Shown: positions 7,400 through 17,407 of the stretch, piece by piece
How the letters are laid out: every line of letters begins with the position of its first letter
Numbering within the stretch: position 1 is the stretch's first letter
Assembly (NCBI RefSeq): GCF_000568815.1
Contig: NZ_CP007201.1
Location: 1,054,001 to 1,118,000, forward strand
From: Sulfurospirillum multivorans DSM 12446
Lineage (GTDB): Bacteria > Campylobacterota > Campylobacteria > Campylobacterales > Sulfurospirillaceae
Direction of reading: 5' to 3'
DNA: 64,000 nt
Made by a program: the position numbers and the translations under genes
The notes under the pieces: model-generated
Databases searched by the model: none
Told to the model about the DNA's origin: nothing
Seen by the model: the letters and a program-made list of their open reading frames with translations, nothing else

Positions 7400-8697
7400 A
7401 AAAAGTGTTGTTAGTTACGATAATGATTTTGTTACAAGGAGTATTAGTGGCGCAAGAAGTCAGTCAAATCAATGTAAATGGTGTAGAAATTCCTGTGGTC
7501 TTTGAAAAAGATGCCTCACTGCCAATCACTTCGGTACAGCTTGTGGTCAAAAATGCAGGTAGCATGGAAGATGGTGCTAATGAGGGCATCGCGAAGTTCT
7601 TAGCGGGCATGTTAGGCGAGGGAACCAAAGAGATGGGAGCAACGGTATTTGCAGAAGAGCTTGAATTTCGAGCGATTTCATTGGGCGCTCACACGGGCAT
7701 TGAAACGCTTGTGTTTGAAGTCTCAGCCCTTAAAGAGCAGTTTCCCTATGCGCTTGGTATGCTTCAAAAACTCCTTAAAAGTCCCAATTTCAGCAAAGGA
7801 AGCTTCGATAAAATCAAGCTTTTAACGTTAGGAATGCTCTCCAACAAAGAGAGCGATTTTGATTACATTGCCAACCTTAATCTTCAAAAACTCATTTTTG
7901 AAAACACGCCGTTTGCGCATGCGTACAGTGGCGACGTGAAAAGCATCAAAGCGCTTAAACTCAAAGATGTTGAGAATTTTTATAAAGAGCGTATTAATTT
8001 AGAGAGCCTCATTATTGTCGCAGGTGGCGACATTGAACTGGATGAACTTAAAAAATTGCTTTTGCCTGTCCTTTCGGAGATTAAGCATGGGAAACATCGT
8101 GATATGGCGTACTTTGATGCGAATAAAAACGCGAAAGAGCTTGTCGTTCACAAAGAGAGTGAGCAGGCGTATATCTATTTTGGCGCACCTTTCTACATGA
8201 AAAGTGGCGATCCTGAGGCGTACAAAGCGAAAGTGGCGAGCTTCATTTTAGGCGAGAGTGGTTTTGGAAGTCGTTTAATGGAAGAGGTGCGTGTAAAGCG
8301 AGGACTGGCGTATTCCAGTTACAGTAGAAGCAGCATCGGCAAATCCAGCAGTAGTTTTACAGGGCATCTTCAAACGAAAAATGAGAACTTGGAAGAGGCT
8401 AAAAAAGTGGTCGCCGCTGAGATCAAGCGTTTTGTGGACGAGGGTGTAACTGAGGATGAATTGGCACAAGCCAAACGCTTTTTACTAGGAAGTGAGCCGC
8501 TTCGCAATGAAACCCTTTCGCAACGCCTTTCGCGTGCCTTTTTTGAGTACTACAGTGGGTTTGAGTTGGGACACTCTAAAAAACAGTTAGAGAAAATTGA
8601 GGCGTTGAGCCTTGAAGATCTCAACAGTTTCATTAAAAAACACGATGAGATCACAGCCCTTAGTTTTTCGGTAGTCACGAAACGTGAAAAACCTTGA
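7396..8697 (+). CDS. M16 peptidase-family protein lacking the zinc motif
   Basis: 433 residues with a signal peptide (MKKVLLVTIMILLQGVLVAQ), so periplasmic. It has the two-lobed M16 layout: an N-terminal domain and a C-terminal domain with GSRLMEEVRVKRGLAYSSYS. Where active members have HxxEH (GLAHFLEHMLFKGT type), this protein has GIAKFLAGMLGEGT, so all three metal-binding or catalytic residues are replaced. It is therefore probably a non-catalytic partner or chaperone-like subunit. The ATG at 7396 overlaps the mqnC stop; the longer frame from 7189 is an artefact. It overlaps recG by 14 bases. Confidence 0.85.
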   Translation: MKKVLLVTIMILLQGVLVAQEVSQINVNGVEIPVVFEKDASLPITSVQLVVKNAGSMEDGANEGIAKFLAGMLGEGTKEMGATVFAEELEFRAISLGAHTGIETLVFEVSALKEQFPYALGMLQKLLKSPNFSKGSFDKIKLLTLGMLSNKESDFDYIANLNLQKLIFENTPFAHAYSGDVKSIKALKLKDVENFYKERINLESLIIVAGGDIELDELKKLLLPVLSEIKHGKHRDMAYFDANKNAKELVVHKESEQAYIYFGAPFYMKSGDPEAYKAKVASFILGESGFGSRLMEEVRVKRGLAYSSYSRSSIGKSSSSFTGHLQTKNENLEEAKKVVAAEIKRFVDEGVTEDELAQAKRFLLGSEPLRNETLSQRLSRAFFEYYSGFELGHSKKQLEKIEALSLEDLNSFIKKHDEITALSFSVVTKREKP

Positions 8698-10501
8698 TCT
8701 TGACCCGATCGACAAAGAACGCTTTAAAAAAATAGGGGTAGGAACGCTTTTAGATTTAGCGCTCCTCCTGCCGCATTCGTATGAAAACACCACACTCTCG
8801 CCATCACCGCTTTTGGAGCAGATCAACACCTTACATGTAAAGGTTATTTCACTTAAACAAAGCCCCAAAGTCTTTCAGATCGTCTTTGATGTGGAGGCGT
8901 GGAATGCGCATCTTGATGGGGTTATTTTTGCCGCAAAACCGTACCATAAAGCACTTTTTAAAGTGGGAAATGAATTTTACATCCACGGAAAAGTCAGTTA
9001 CAACAATGGGCGTTTACAGATGGTGCAACCCAAAATCGTCACAGCGATCAACACGCTCATTCCCAAATACAAAACACCTCTGCAAAATAAAACTGTCATA
9101 GAGTTGATAACACGCTTTCTTACCCTTGAAGCACTCTTAAACGAAGGCTTACATGTAAGCGAAGCTCAGACACTTTTAAGTTTGCATCGACCGAACGCCA
9201 AAGAGGCAAGTGCGTTCAGCAGTTTTGGCTACTCGGAATCCATCCTAAATGTGCTTAAATTTGTCGAGATTCATAACTATCTGAAAAAACTCTCGGGCAA
9301 AAAAGTGACGTTTCCCTCCTGTGCCAAACTGGATGGTAATGAAGCACCTTTTATCGCTTCGCTTCCCTTTACATTGACCGCCGATCAGCAAAAAGTCATT
9401 GGTGAAATCAAGCGTGATTTTTTAAGTGACAATGCCGCAAAGCGCGTCATTATGGGCGATGTAGGCTGTGGAAAAACGATGATCATCTTAGCTTCGGTGA
9501 TGATGTGTTACCCTAAAAAAGCTATTTTGATGGCGCCCACAACCGTACTTGCCAATCAACTTTTTGAAGAAGCGGTGAAGTTTTTACCGTTACATGTAAA
9601 GACGCTTTTGATCACCCAAGAGGCAGATAGCAAAGAGAATTTGGCTGATTTTGACTTCATCATCGGCACGCATGCTTTGCTGTATCGTGAACTTCCAACC
9701 TGTGCGCTTGTTATGGTGGATGAACAGCACCGTTTTGGCACGAAACAACGCGCACTGCTCTCAGCTCTGGTGTCAAAACAGGCGTGGCATCCGCACTATT
9801 TGCAGTTTTCTGCCACGCCGATTCCAAGAACTTTGAGTATGATTCAGTCTTCGTTGGTTGATTTCTCGTTCATTAAAATGCTCCCTTTTCCCAAAGATAT
9901 CACCACCAAAGTGATCGCCAAAAAAGATTTTAAAGCGTTGGTGGAGCATTTGCGTTCTGAAATCGCACAGAAGCATCAGTGCATCATCGTTTATCCACTC
10001 GTCGAAGAGAGTGAGATGGTCAATTATCAGTCCATCGATGAAGGACGTGGGTTTTGGGAGAAAAATTTTGAGGGTGTTTTTGTCACGTATGGCAAAGATA
10101 AAAACAAAGAAGAGATCCTCAAAACCTTCAAAGAAGAGGGAAATCTGCTCATTTCGACCACGGTTGTTGAAGTGGGCATCTCGCTTCCCAATCTCTCGAC
10201 GATCGTCATCGTAGGCGCAGAACGTCTTGGGCTTGCGAGTTTGCATCAACTTCGTGGACGCGTCAGCCGCAATGGTTTAAAAGGCTACTGTTTCCTCTAC
10301 ACGAATCTTGCTAAAAGTGAAAGGCTGGAGAAGTTTTCTCAAACACTTGATGGCTTTGAGATCGCAGAGTTAGACTTGGCATACCGTCAAGGTGGCGATG
10401 TCGTGGAAGGGAGTATTCAAAGTGGCAAGAAACTGATTTGGTTTGATATAGGGAGCGATGAGGAAATTTTAAAAGAAGCAAAAGCTAGAATGGAACTCTA
10501 G
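8684..10501 (+). CDS. recG: ATP-dependent DNA helicase RecG
   Basis: Superfamily 2 helicase that reverses stalled forks and branch-migrates recombination intermediates. 605 residues, shorter than the roughly 690 of E. coli RecG but usual for Campylobacterota. An N-terminal OB/wedge region is followed by Walker A (MGDVGCGKTMI, near residue 263), a DEQH box (MVDEQHRFGTKQR), SATPIPRTL, and the C-terminal ERLGLASLHQLRGRVSRNG motif. The GTG start lies inside the end of the M16 gene. Three TTACATGTAA sites occur in it (8831, 9149, 9590), all encoding Leu-His-Val. Confidence 0.95.
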   Translation: MKNLDLDPIDKERFKKIGVGTLLDLALLLPHSYENTTLSPSPLLEQINTLHVKVISLKQSPKVFQIVFDVEAWNAHLDGVIFAAKPYHKALFKVGNEFYIHGKVSYNNGRLQMVQPKIVTAINTLIPKYKTPLQNKTVIELITRFLTLEALLNEGLHVSEAQTLLSLHRPNAKEASAFSSFGYSESILNVLKFVEIHNYLKKLSGKKVTFPSCAKLDGNEAPFIASLPFTLTADQQKVIGEIKRDFLSDNAAKRVIMGDVGCGKTMIILASVMMCYPKKAILMAPTTVLANQLFEEAVKFLPLHVKTLLITQEADSKENLADFDFIIGTHALLYRELPTCALVMVDEQHRFGTKQRALLSALVSKQAWHPHYLQFSATPIPRTLSMIQSSLVDFSFIKMLPFPKDITTKVIAKKDFKALVEHLRSEIAQKHQCIIVYPLVEESEMVNYQSIDEGRGFWEKNFEGVFVTYGKDKNKEEILKTFKEEGNLLISTTVVEVGISLPNLSTIVIVGAERLGLASLHQLRGRVSRNGLKGYCFLYTNLAKSERLEKFSQTLDGFEIAELDLAYRQGGDVVEGSIQSGKKLIWFDIGSDEEILKEAKARMEL

Positions 10502-10524
10502 GCAAGAAGGCTTTGCCCTCTTGC
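10502..10524 (+). terminator. Hairpin just after recG
   Basis: Arms GCAAG and CTTGC flank an inner GGC/GCC pair, starting one base inside the recG stop and followed by GATTTT. It lies between the convergent recG and hpf genes and may contribute to termination from either side. Confidence 0.4.
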
Positions 10525-10538
10525 GATTTTAAAAGGTA

Positions 10539-11051
10539 TTAATAAAGACCGAATCTTCCGTCGGTTTTTTTATACATCACGCGGAATTTATCTTCCATAT
10601 CATGGAAAACGATAAACTGTTTATCAGAAGCTTTAAGCTCATTCATCGCATCTTCGACTTCGACAGGTTTGTAGCTGTCAAGGCGAATTGGCACGATCTC
10701 ATCGTCGCTTCCTTCACTGTTTTCTTCGGCAACAACGAGTTCTTCAGCTTTGTAATTGGTAATTTTATCATGGTGACGACGTAAGACTTTTTTTGCTCTC
10801 TCAACGGCGAGATCAACCGCGGCATAGACATCTTTGTCTTTTTGTTGAATAACAACCGTGTTTTTATGCGCCATGTTAATCGCAAACTCGACATTAAAGC
10901 CTTTTTTGCCGTTTTTTTCATCGGCTGAAATCACAGTACGCACAGAGATAATGTCCAAATTGTATTTGCCAAGAGCATCAACAGCTCCATCAACATAAGC
11001 CTTAATTGGCTCCGTCAAATCAAATTGTTTACCTACGATACTGGTGTTCAT
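10539..11051 (-). CDS. hpf: Ribosome hibernation promoting factor, long form
   Basis: 170 residues with two parts: an N-terminal HPF/RaiA domain (about 1-100, MNTSIVGKQFDLTEPIKAYV through AVERAKKVLRRHHDKI) that sits in the 30S decoding region, and a C-terminal dimerisation domain (about 115-170, FIVFHDMEDKFRVMYKKTDGRFGLY) that joins two ribosomes into 100S particles. AGGAGACAAG precedes the ATG, and TATACT at 11094-11099 on the minus strand is a likely -10. The long form replaces separate RMF and short HPF in most bacteria. Confidence 0.92.
   Translation of the reverse strand: MNTSIVGKQFDLTEPIKAYVDGAVDALGKYNLDIISVRTVISADEKNGKKGFNVEFAINMAHKNTVVIQQKDKDVYAAVDLAVERAKKVLRRHHDKITNYKAEELVVAEENSEGSDDEIVPIRLDSYKPVEVEDAMNELKASDKQFIVFHDMEDKFRVMYKKTDGRFGLY
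10548..10571 (+). terminator. Rho-independent terminator for recG inside the hpf 3' end
   Basis: ACCGA (10548-10552) pairs with TCGGT (10561-10565), followed by seven T residues on the plus strand. It lies within the last codons of the convergent hpf gene, so coding sequence and terminator overlap. Confidence 0.6.
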
Positions 11052-11141
11052 CTTGTCTCCTTTTCCTTCCCTCTTTCAAGGGTTTGTAGAGTCAGTATAA
11101 CAAATAAAACCTTAAATGAAAAGGAGAATTTTGGGCTGATT

Positions 11142-11588
11142 TTACGGCTTTTGGATGGTACGGCGATGAAGGCGAATGGGCTCTGTGGAGATGTTATTGC
11201 CAGGGGTTGTTTCGACAATCGTGTCGATGATAACGGTGACATTGGAGTCATTGGTATCTACCGTATTGCTGAGTATATTGCACCCTACAGGCAGACCATT
11301 TCCCATATAATTGATTGTGATGTTAATATCAAAGATTGCAGCTGCGTTCGTTTGTGGGTATTGTGAATTAATAGCATTAAGACAGCCATTAACCGCAATA
11401 TTATGCCCACTAATCGCAAGAAGGGCAAACTCCGTGCCACTTTGCAGTAGAAGTTCCGCTTGTTCTCTTAGAAAGAGATCAGTCGTTTGTTTGGTTGAAA
11501 ACGTTGAAAAAGAGAGTGAAAGTGCCGCTATGGAAGCAACAAGTACCATAAACACAATCGCAGTGATCAGTGAAAATCCTTTACGCAT
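11142..11588 (-). CDS. MshP-like minor pilin
   Basis: About 148 residues. The type IV prepilin motif KGFSLITAIVFMVLVASIAALSL (cleavage after Gly, then the long hydrophobic helix; Phe first and no Glu at +5) is the form seen in MshP of the MSHA pilus system. A globular domain follows, with Cys in NGCLNAIN and VGCNIL. The ATG at 11588 overlaps the stop of the upstream gene; the longer frame to 11612 is not needed. It is the last gene of a four-gene operon. Pilin-like features are clear; the MSHA link is inferred from gene order. Confidence 0.7.
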   Translation of the reverse strand: MRKGFSLITAIVFMVLVASIAALSLSFSTFSTKQTTDLFLREQAELLLQSGTEFALLAISGHNIAVNGCLNAINSQYPQTNAAAIFDINITINYMGNGLPVGCNILSNTVDTNDSNVTVIIDTIVETTPGNNISTEPIRLHRRTIQKP

Positions 11589-12532
11589 TAGTATATCACC
11601 TTCTCTTTGCAAGCACTAAAGTCGAAGTTGCCACTTTGGTTATTGTCATGAATGCAAAGCTTGATACGCACCACATCACCATCTTGACGGATACGAAACG
11701 TGCTGACGTGCTCAGCCAAAATGCGTTCTGCCGCGACAACGGCAGCGTCATCATATGCCTCACCTGCCCACGGTTGATAGTTATAACGTAGTGTAAGATT
11801 GAAGTCATTTGCTCCTCCTATAGGTACAAGAGCATAGGCAGTATGTACAAGATAATATTGCTCATACAAATCGCCATTTGCATTTCCATTCAAATTAGCC
11901 AATCCGCCAGGAAGACTAAACGTTGTAGGATTGGCAGCACAATTATTTGCAATACATGTAACATTATTCTCGTAGGTTGGAGTAGGTGGATAATAATTTG
12001 CAAACGTACCCGGCTTTGTACCTTTAAAAATTATGGCAGGACGATTTGTCCCAGCTACATCCATTGTGACAGTATTATTAGTGAGCGCATTGATTGTATT
12101 GTTAGCGAAATCAAGTCTGCTACCAGGTGTTTCTAGTGTAAGAGTTGCTAATGCAGTATTTGCATGTTCCATATCAATCAATCCACTCCATCCTGGAACG
12201 ACTGAAGCACCGTCCCATTCACCCAAAAAACTCTCATTGCTGATACCGATCCATTCGATGATACCAAAACCCACTATAGCACTAGGAAGCGCAGACCATG
12301 TAGTGCCATTATCATCGCTTGCTCTAACACTGTCTTTGATGCGAAATTGCAACCGTTTTGCGATTTGCTCTAACGTAATCTCGGTTTGACTTTGAAGTTG
12401 GTTGATAGCGCGTGTTCGTAAGTAATTTTCATAAAGCTTCGTAACAATCTCAGCGCCAATACTAGCCACAATACCCAATACCACAATGACCATCACCAAC
12501 TCTATCATCGTAAAAGCAGTGCGTTTTTTCAT
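11588..12532 (-). CDS. MshO-like minor pilin
   Basis: 314 residues with the prepilin leader MKKRTAFTMIELVMVIVVLG (short basic leader, cleavage site with Ala in place of the usual Gly, Phe at +1, Glu at +5). This is followed by a helix and a large globular domain starting QTEITLEQIAKRLQFRIKDSV. Length and the LEQIAKRLQ helix fit MshO/PilW-type minor pilins. It starts 4 bases inside the upstream gene and ends one base over the next start, so the operon is tightly coupled. Confidence 0.7.
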   Translation of the reverse strand: MKKRTAFTMIELVMVIVVLGIVASIGAEIVTKLYENYLRTRAINQLQSQTEITLEQIAKRLQFRIKDSVRASDDNGTTWSALPSAIVGFGIIEWIGISNESFLGEWDGASVVPGWSGLIDMEHANTALATLTLETPGSRLDFANNTINALTNNTVTMDVAGTNRPAIIFKGTKPGTFANYYPPTPTYENNVTCIANNCAANPTTFSLPGGLANLNGNANGDLYEQYYLVHTAYALVPIGGANDFNLTLRYNYQPWAGEAYDDAAVVAAERILAEHVSTFRIRQDGDVVRIKLCIHDNNQSGNFDFSACKEKVIY

Positions 12533-13173
12533 CGGTAAGGCCTTGAAGGAAGAAGTGTCGATTCACCGATGTTACATGTAAAGGCACGCAACGTAATGTT
12601 TTGCTCTCCTCCTGAAACCGTGACAGAAATAACTTTAATATTGGTTGGCGTTGCAGGTGCATTATCAGGATTAAATGTAAAGTCATTCAGTGGTGTATTG
12701 CTGTAGGTTGCGTTATCTTCTGCATAATTAACGCTTGTTGTCAGGTTTAAAGTGAAAACATAATCCAATGCTCCAGCATTTTCTCCTGCATTAACAATCA
12801 ATGGTACAGTTACGTCTGCGCCGATAGCAGAAGCGAATATAATTGCATCAGGAAATTTGCGTCTACTTTCAGCTTGGACATGTCCAAGTCGCATGTTTGT
12901 TGCTCCTACACGTCGAAGCAAAAAATTGCCATTTATGGCATCTAATACATAAGAGCGCTGAGTAGCAGCGTTGAAGCTATTTGCATCCCATTCATACGTA
13001 AGCATGTCTCCTATTTTGGCTTTTGCGGCTAAAATGGCTTCTTGTTGCATCGCAAAGGCATTGTTACTTTGTACTTGCGTTAAGATCAATGGTAAACTCA
13101 TCACGGCAATTCCCATAATAACTATGGCAAAAACAAGCTCTATCATAGACATAGCAGAACGCGTCATTACCAT
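12529..13173 (-). CDS. MshD/PilV-like minor pilin
   Basis: 214 residues. The N-terminus has a prepilin helix with a Glu at the +5-like position (SMIELVFAIVIMGIAVMSLPL), then a globular domain. ATG 13173 has AAGGA upstream; ATG 13167 overlaps the previous stop and is also possible. Together with the two following genes it keeps the mshD-mshO-mshP order of MSHA pilus loci. One TTACATGTAA site (12572) encodes Thr-Cys-Asn near the end. Confidence 0.68.
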   Translation of the reverse strand: MVMTRSAMSMIELVFAIVIMGIAVMSLPLILTQVQSNNAFAMQQEAILAAKAKIGDMLTYEWDANSFNAATQRSYVLDAINGNFLLRRVGATNMRLGHVQAESRRKFPDAIIFASAIGADVTVPLIVNAGENAGALDYVFTLNLTTSVNYAEDNATYSNTPLNDFTFNPDNAPATPTNIKVISVTVSGGEQNITLRAFTCNIGESTLLPSRPYR

Positions 13174-16100
13174 TCCATCCTTCTATTTGTTCGAATGGAA
13201 GTATTTACATCAACCGTTCTTCCAAGGTTCCCTTGTCCTGCCCAATTTCCTGCACGTATAAATTCTACAGTAAAGTCATTAGTCGTAGCCCCTGCATTGT
13301 ACTGATTATAAAGTAGCCATGATGAAGGTGTCATTTGAATACGATCAGTATAGGGTACTACAGCATTTCCAAGAGTATTGTTCTCAATCCCATTGGCGAT
13401 AAATCCTGATGTTGTTGTATTAAGGTCATTGATCAGTGTTGTGCCTATTGAAGAAAATGTTGTGACATTTCCATCAGTTATTACGTGGAAGGTATTTTGA
13501 TACCAATTAAGTGATGTTGGGCTTTGCATTCCTGTAATATTCATATCTGTTCGATTACAATCTTTACAATAAACCTCATAACGTATAGTTGTATTAATAG
13601 GGCTTGTACCACGATAATCCGTTGAATAGACTCGACCATAGTAAAAAGTAGCATTTTGATCTGTTGTGCGATTGAAATCAGAACCAGTTGTATTTTGATC
13701 ATCAATAATTGCTGTAATATTAAAATCACTTTTTGCAATTTTAAATGGATCATACGCTTGTGTACTGTTACGATCAAAATTAAACAACATTTTTAAATTT
13801 TGTGCAACGCCATTTGTAAAATTACCTTCGGTTGAGCTAAAATTGCCTTCACCTGCTACGAGATTATTTACTAATATGGATGTTGTGTCATTTTCGTCTT
13901 TAAAATAATGAATAAGATTTCTGGTCGTATTATTGAATAAATTAAAATTTCTTACACTAATAGTATAATTAACATCTTCTGCATAACATCCTGCTGTATA
14001 GAATGTTGCTGTTGCATTATCATCCAAGATAGCTGTGGTAGTCAAGCGAAGTATTGCGCTCATATTCCCATCATTAGAGAGATATGTAAAATTACCATCG
14101 TTAAAATTTTGGAGGGCCAATTCATTATTGAACTGTTTTGGTACAAAAGTAAAGGTTTTACTACCAGATATTGTACAACCGATTTGTCCGTTATTGGCGG
14201 CACTAGACGAACTGTTCTCAATACAATCACTATATCCTTTGCTATTATAAGCACTTTGATCAATCTTTGTCCATAGTTTATCATCAATGCTAATAAGAAC
14301 CTTTCCCACATTATTAAATGTATAGCGTGTAGTTTTATTACTGCCTTCTGTAAATGTAACAGCAGGCGTAGCTATAGTTCTATCTGTATTTAATCCAATA
14401 CATGTTGCAGGGAAAAATAATGGAGCAAGCCCTTCACTGACATTTTGATCAATAGTCTGTGGAATTGTTTGATTGTATCCTGAAATATTGGTATCGTGTT
14501 GATAAAGCGTCGCATTCAAATCAAATAGATATTGTTTTCCTCCAATTAATTTAGTTTCATTTAAATCAATACTATATCTTTCCGGTCTAATTGAAAAATT
14601 ATCGCGTGAGCAGACATAACTTATTGTTCCATTATTGTCATAGGTAATTTTAAAGCTGATATCTTTATATGCTTTAGTGTAATCGTCAAGTGTTACTGTT
14701 TTCGAGTTTTCATTCGCAAAAGAGATTGTTTTAGCGTCAGTTAATGATGTTGCCGCATTACACTTAGCTTGTTTTTGATCATCTGTCTCAGATGCTAAAT
14801 AATTTGGTGTCGTAACTAAACTAAGATTAACATCTCCAGTATAGCTTTTAAGTGTTATATAATCTGAATCGAGTGCTAAAACTTTGACATTAAAAGCTTT
14901 GCCTGCAATTTGTGTATACAACGCATTTAGGCTACTAGTAGTATCTTTTGGGTCAGTTGTGCCTGTGAAATTTTGATTAACAACATTAAAAACACCTAAT
15001 GGGGCACTTACAGCAATTGAAGCATTAAAATCTTTACAAACACCAATATTTACTGGTGATTCATCTCCTATGCGAAGTCCCATACTAGAGTTTTCATAAG
15101 AGACTTTATAGATATTCGCGATAGTAATATCGCCTGATGTTTGTATTTTTTCTTTAAATGAAATATAGGCTTTATTTGCAGCATCATTGGTGACATTCGG
15201 TGTTAAATCACCACCATTTGTAGCATTTGCGCCTGTTCTAATGTGCCATACTGAGCTATTTGTATCAGAGATAAATGTCGCTATATCACTATCACTTGCA
15301 TCTGTTTTGCTACTATATGCACTCTCTCCAACATTTTGTATTTTTGTGCTTTCTGATTGGTATGCAAGGTTGGTATCATCATGTTCCATGGTGATTTCAA
15401 CCTTTTCTGCTGTTTCTAAGTTGCCATCACTGGCATCTTTTTTCATATTAGCGATCCATGTTTTAATGGTAATAATATCACCAACATTTGCGCTTGTTAG
15501 GGTTGTATTTCCATCTTCTGTATAATAAGCTTCGACATAGCAAACACGTGGTTCATAAAGCTCTGTTGTAAAAGCAACCATACTTGGGAAATAAGTATCG
15601 GAACTATTATCGGTATATCTTTCAGTATGCAATCTTATTGTTGCACTCGTTTCACTGTTACCAATAATTTGGGCATGAGATGTATTACCATCAATACCAA
15701 CATCATAATTGTGTATGTCAATTCCTTGGAAATTGACAGGATTTGGATTAGGTGTAAAGCCATTTACCGTAGAGTTAAAAGCATTGTCATTATCTACATC
15801 TGGAATTTGGATATTGTTAAGGAATATAGAATCTCCAACAATATTCTTATCACCTTCTCCTATAAATACTGAAAGAGCTGAGTTAACATTACCGCTTGTT
15901 GGTGTTAAAAACCCATCAACAGTAATATCTACATTTTGGTACCCAGTATCGTTAGAAACACGTTTATATCCATCAAATACTGAAATATTTTTAAGAGACT
16001 CTGAGTCATCTTGGTAAATAACAACCAAGGACCAAGCAGCAAAATACCCAAGTGTTCCATCATCATCTCCTTCCCGTGCCTTGATATTAGCACCTGTAAA

Positions 16101-17387
16101 GTATCCATTTATTTGGCTACCTGTCATACCTTTTAGTGTAGGGACTTCACTAAATGTTGAGTACGTATAATGGTTATCTGTATACTCATAAACATCGATA
16201 ACATTAGGTGTCGTAGCAATAGAGGTACCGCTTGGTGTTATCAGATAAACAGGCGTTCCCATAAGCGCAGAAGTAGTATCATTATAATTTCTACCCATAT
16301 ATCCTTGGGTGTATAGTCCAGCCCAAAGAACTTTTGCTGTAGATGGAACACTAGATATTTGAGCTTGAGAAGAATTGTTATATGTATGAACTGTACTACT
16401 CGTATCAATAAAGCTAAGACTTACTTGGTTATTTGCAGAGTTTGTGTCCACACATTGTCCATTTTGCTTATAGCATAACACAGTATTTCCTATAACTTTG
16501 ATGTTTCCTTTAATGTTTTGTGTACTAATTGGATTACGAATCAAAAAATCTCGACCACCTGAATGAACAGCCCCTCCATCATCATTGAGTAGAGTAATTG
16601 TTGCACGATTATCTTTAATTGTTGCTCCACCTGTAGCATTCGATAGTGTGATATAAAAATATTCATCGTTTTCATTTGTCGTATCACCATTGATTTTCAC
16701 AGGAATATTTTGTATGGTTGTACTTCCTGAAAATGTTAGTGTTCCTGAAGTTGCATTGTAATCGCTGCCTGTAGTGGCAGTTCCATTGGATGTAGCATAG
16801 TTAACAGTAACAGTATTGCCATCAGTATCAGAGAGAGTTACTGGAATGTTTTTGGTATATATGCCAGCATTTCCTTCGTTTAAAGTTGTATCAGCAATCG
16901 AAAATGAAGGTGTAATTATATCTGGGGTGAATGTGACGGAAAGAGTATAATCAGGAGAAAAACCCAAATTTGAAAAGACACCAATATTAAAATTAGTAGT
17001 TGCACTGTCTAAGTGAATTGTATAGGTTGTTCGTGATGTACTATTTCTCGTTGGGCATGAATTGTTTGCTGTGGTAAAAAAAGCATTTGAACCGCTTATC
17101 GTAATGGTCAATGTTCCTGCTTTTGGTGTAGTAAGCAAAAAAAAGTCATTATCTTCCGTATATACCCATTCCCCCCACCATCCCCATCCATTCCAATATC
17201 TTGTATACGTAGCATTTCCTAGCTTATTGATAGTAGATGTCGATGTTAAAAATCCAAATGTACTTGCAGTTGTTGGATTACTACAATTACCTGGATAATC
17301 AGGTGATTCAGCAAAAAGTAATGTATGTATACAAATAAAAAATAAAAAAGTTTTCATCACATTGAAGATAAGACTGTTTTTTTTCAT
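13167..17387 (-). CDS. Large secreted Calx-beta protein of the pilin operon (MshQ-like position)
   Basis: 1406 residues with a signal peptide ending near LLFAES, so exported. An N-terminal beta domain (about 30-150) is followed by a Calx-beta domain (about 160-270), recognised by TLNEGNAGIYTKNIPVTLSD, YATSNGTATTGSDYNATSGTLTFSG and NENDEYFYITLSNATGGATI. The remaining 1100 residues are Asn/Thr/Ser-rich beta repeats with scattered Cys, typical of adhesins. AGAGGT lies 5 bases before the ATG at 17387. It leads the operon of three minor pilins, so it may be a tip adhesin or pilus-exported surface protein. It is AT-rich and contains no TTACATGTAA motif. Confidence 0.8.
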   Translation of the reverse strand: MKKNSLIFNVMKTFLFFICIHTLLFAESPDYPGNCSNPTTASTFGFLTSTSTINKLGNATYTRYWNGWGWWGEWVYTEDNDFFLLTTPKAGTLTITISGSNAFFTTANNSCPTRNSTSRTTYTIHLDSATTNFNIGVFSNLGFSPDYTLSVTFTPDIITPSFSIADTTLNEGNAGIYTKNIPVTLSDTDGNTVTVNYATSNGTATTGSDYNATSGTLTFSGSTTIQNIPVKINGDTTNENDEYFYITLSNATGGATIKDNRATITLLNDDGGAVHSGGRDFLIRNPISTQNIKGNIKVIGNTVLCYKQNGQCVDTNSANNQVSLSFIDTSSTVHTYNNSSQAQISSVPSTAKVLWAGLYTQGYMGRNYNDTTSALMGTPVYLITPSGTSIATTPNVIDVYEYTDNHYTYSTFSEVPTLKGMTGSQINGYFTGANIKAREGDDDGTLGYFAAWSLVVIYQDDSESLKNISVFDGYKRVSNDTGYQNVDITVDGFLTPTSGNVNSALSVFIGEGDKNIVGDSIFLNNIQIPDVDNDNAFNSTVNGFTPNPNPVNFQGIDIHNYDVGIDGNTSHAQIIGNSETSATIRLHTERYTDNSSDTYFPSMVAFTTELYEPRVCYVEAYYTEDGNTTLTSANVGDIITIKTWIANMKKDASDGNLETAEKVEITMEHDDTNLAYQSESTKIQNVGESAYSSKTDASDSDIATFISDTNSSVWHIRTGANATNGGDLTPNVTNDAANKAYISFKEKIQTSGDITIANIYKVSYENSSMGLRIGDESPVNIGVCKDFNASIAVSAPLGVFNVVNQNFTGTTDPKDTTSSLNALYTQIAGKAFNVKVLALDSDYITLKSYTGDVNLSLVTTPNYLASETDDQKQAKCNAATSLTDAKTISFANENSKTVTLDDYTKAYKDISFKITYDNNGTISYVCSRDNFSIRPERYSIDLNETKLIGGKQYLFDLNATLYQHDTNISGYNQTIPQTIDQNVSEGLAPLFFPATCIGLNTDRTIATPAVTFTEGSNKTTRYTFNNVGKVLISIDDKLWTKIDQSAYNSKGYSDCIENSSSSAANNGQIGCTISGSKTFTFVPKQFNNELALQNFNDGNFTYLSNDGNMSAILRLTTTAILDDNATATFYTAGCYAEDVNYTISVRNFNLFNNTTRNLIHYFKDENDTTSILVNNLVAGEGNFSSTEGNFTNGVAQNLKMLFNFDRNSTQAYDPFKIAKSDFNITAIIDDQNTTGSDFNRTTDQNATFYYGRVYSTDYRGTSPINTTIRYEVYCKDCNRTDMNITGMQSPTSLNWYQNTFHVITDGNVTTFSSIGTTLINDLNTTTSGFIANGIENNTLGNAVVPYTDRIQMTPSSWLLYNQYNAGATTNDFTVEFIRAGNWAGQGNLGRTVDVNTSIRTNRRMEW

Positions 17388-17407
17388 ACATTACCTCTAA
17401 TATATCT

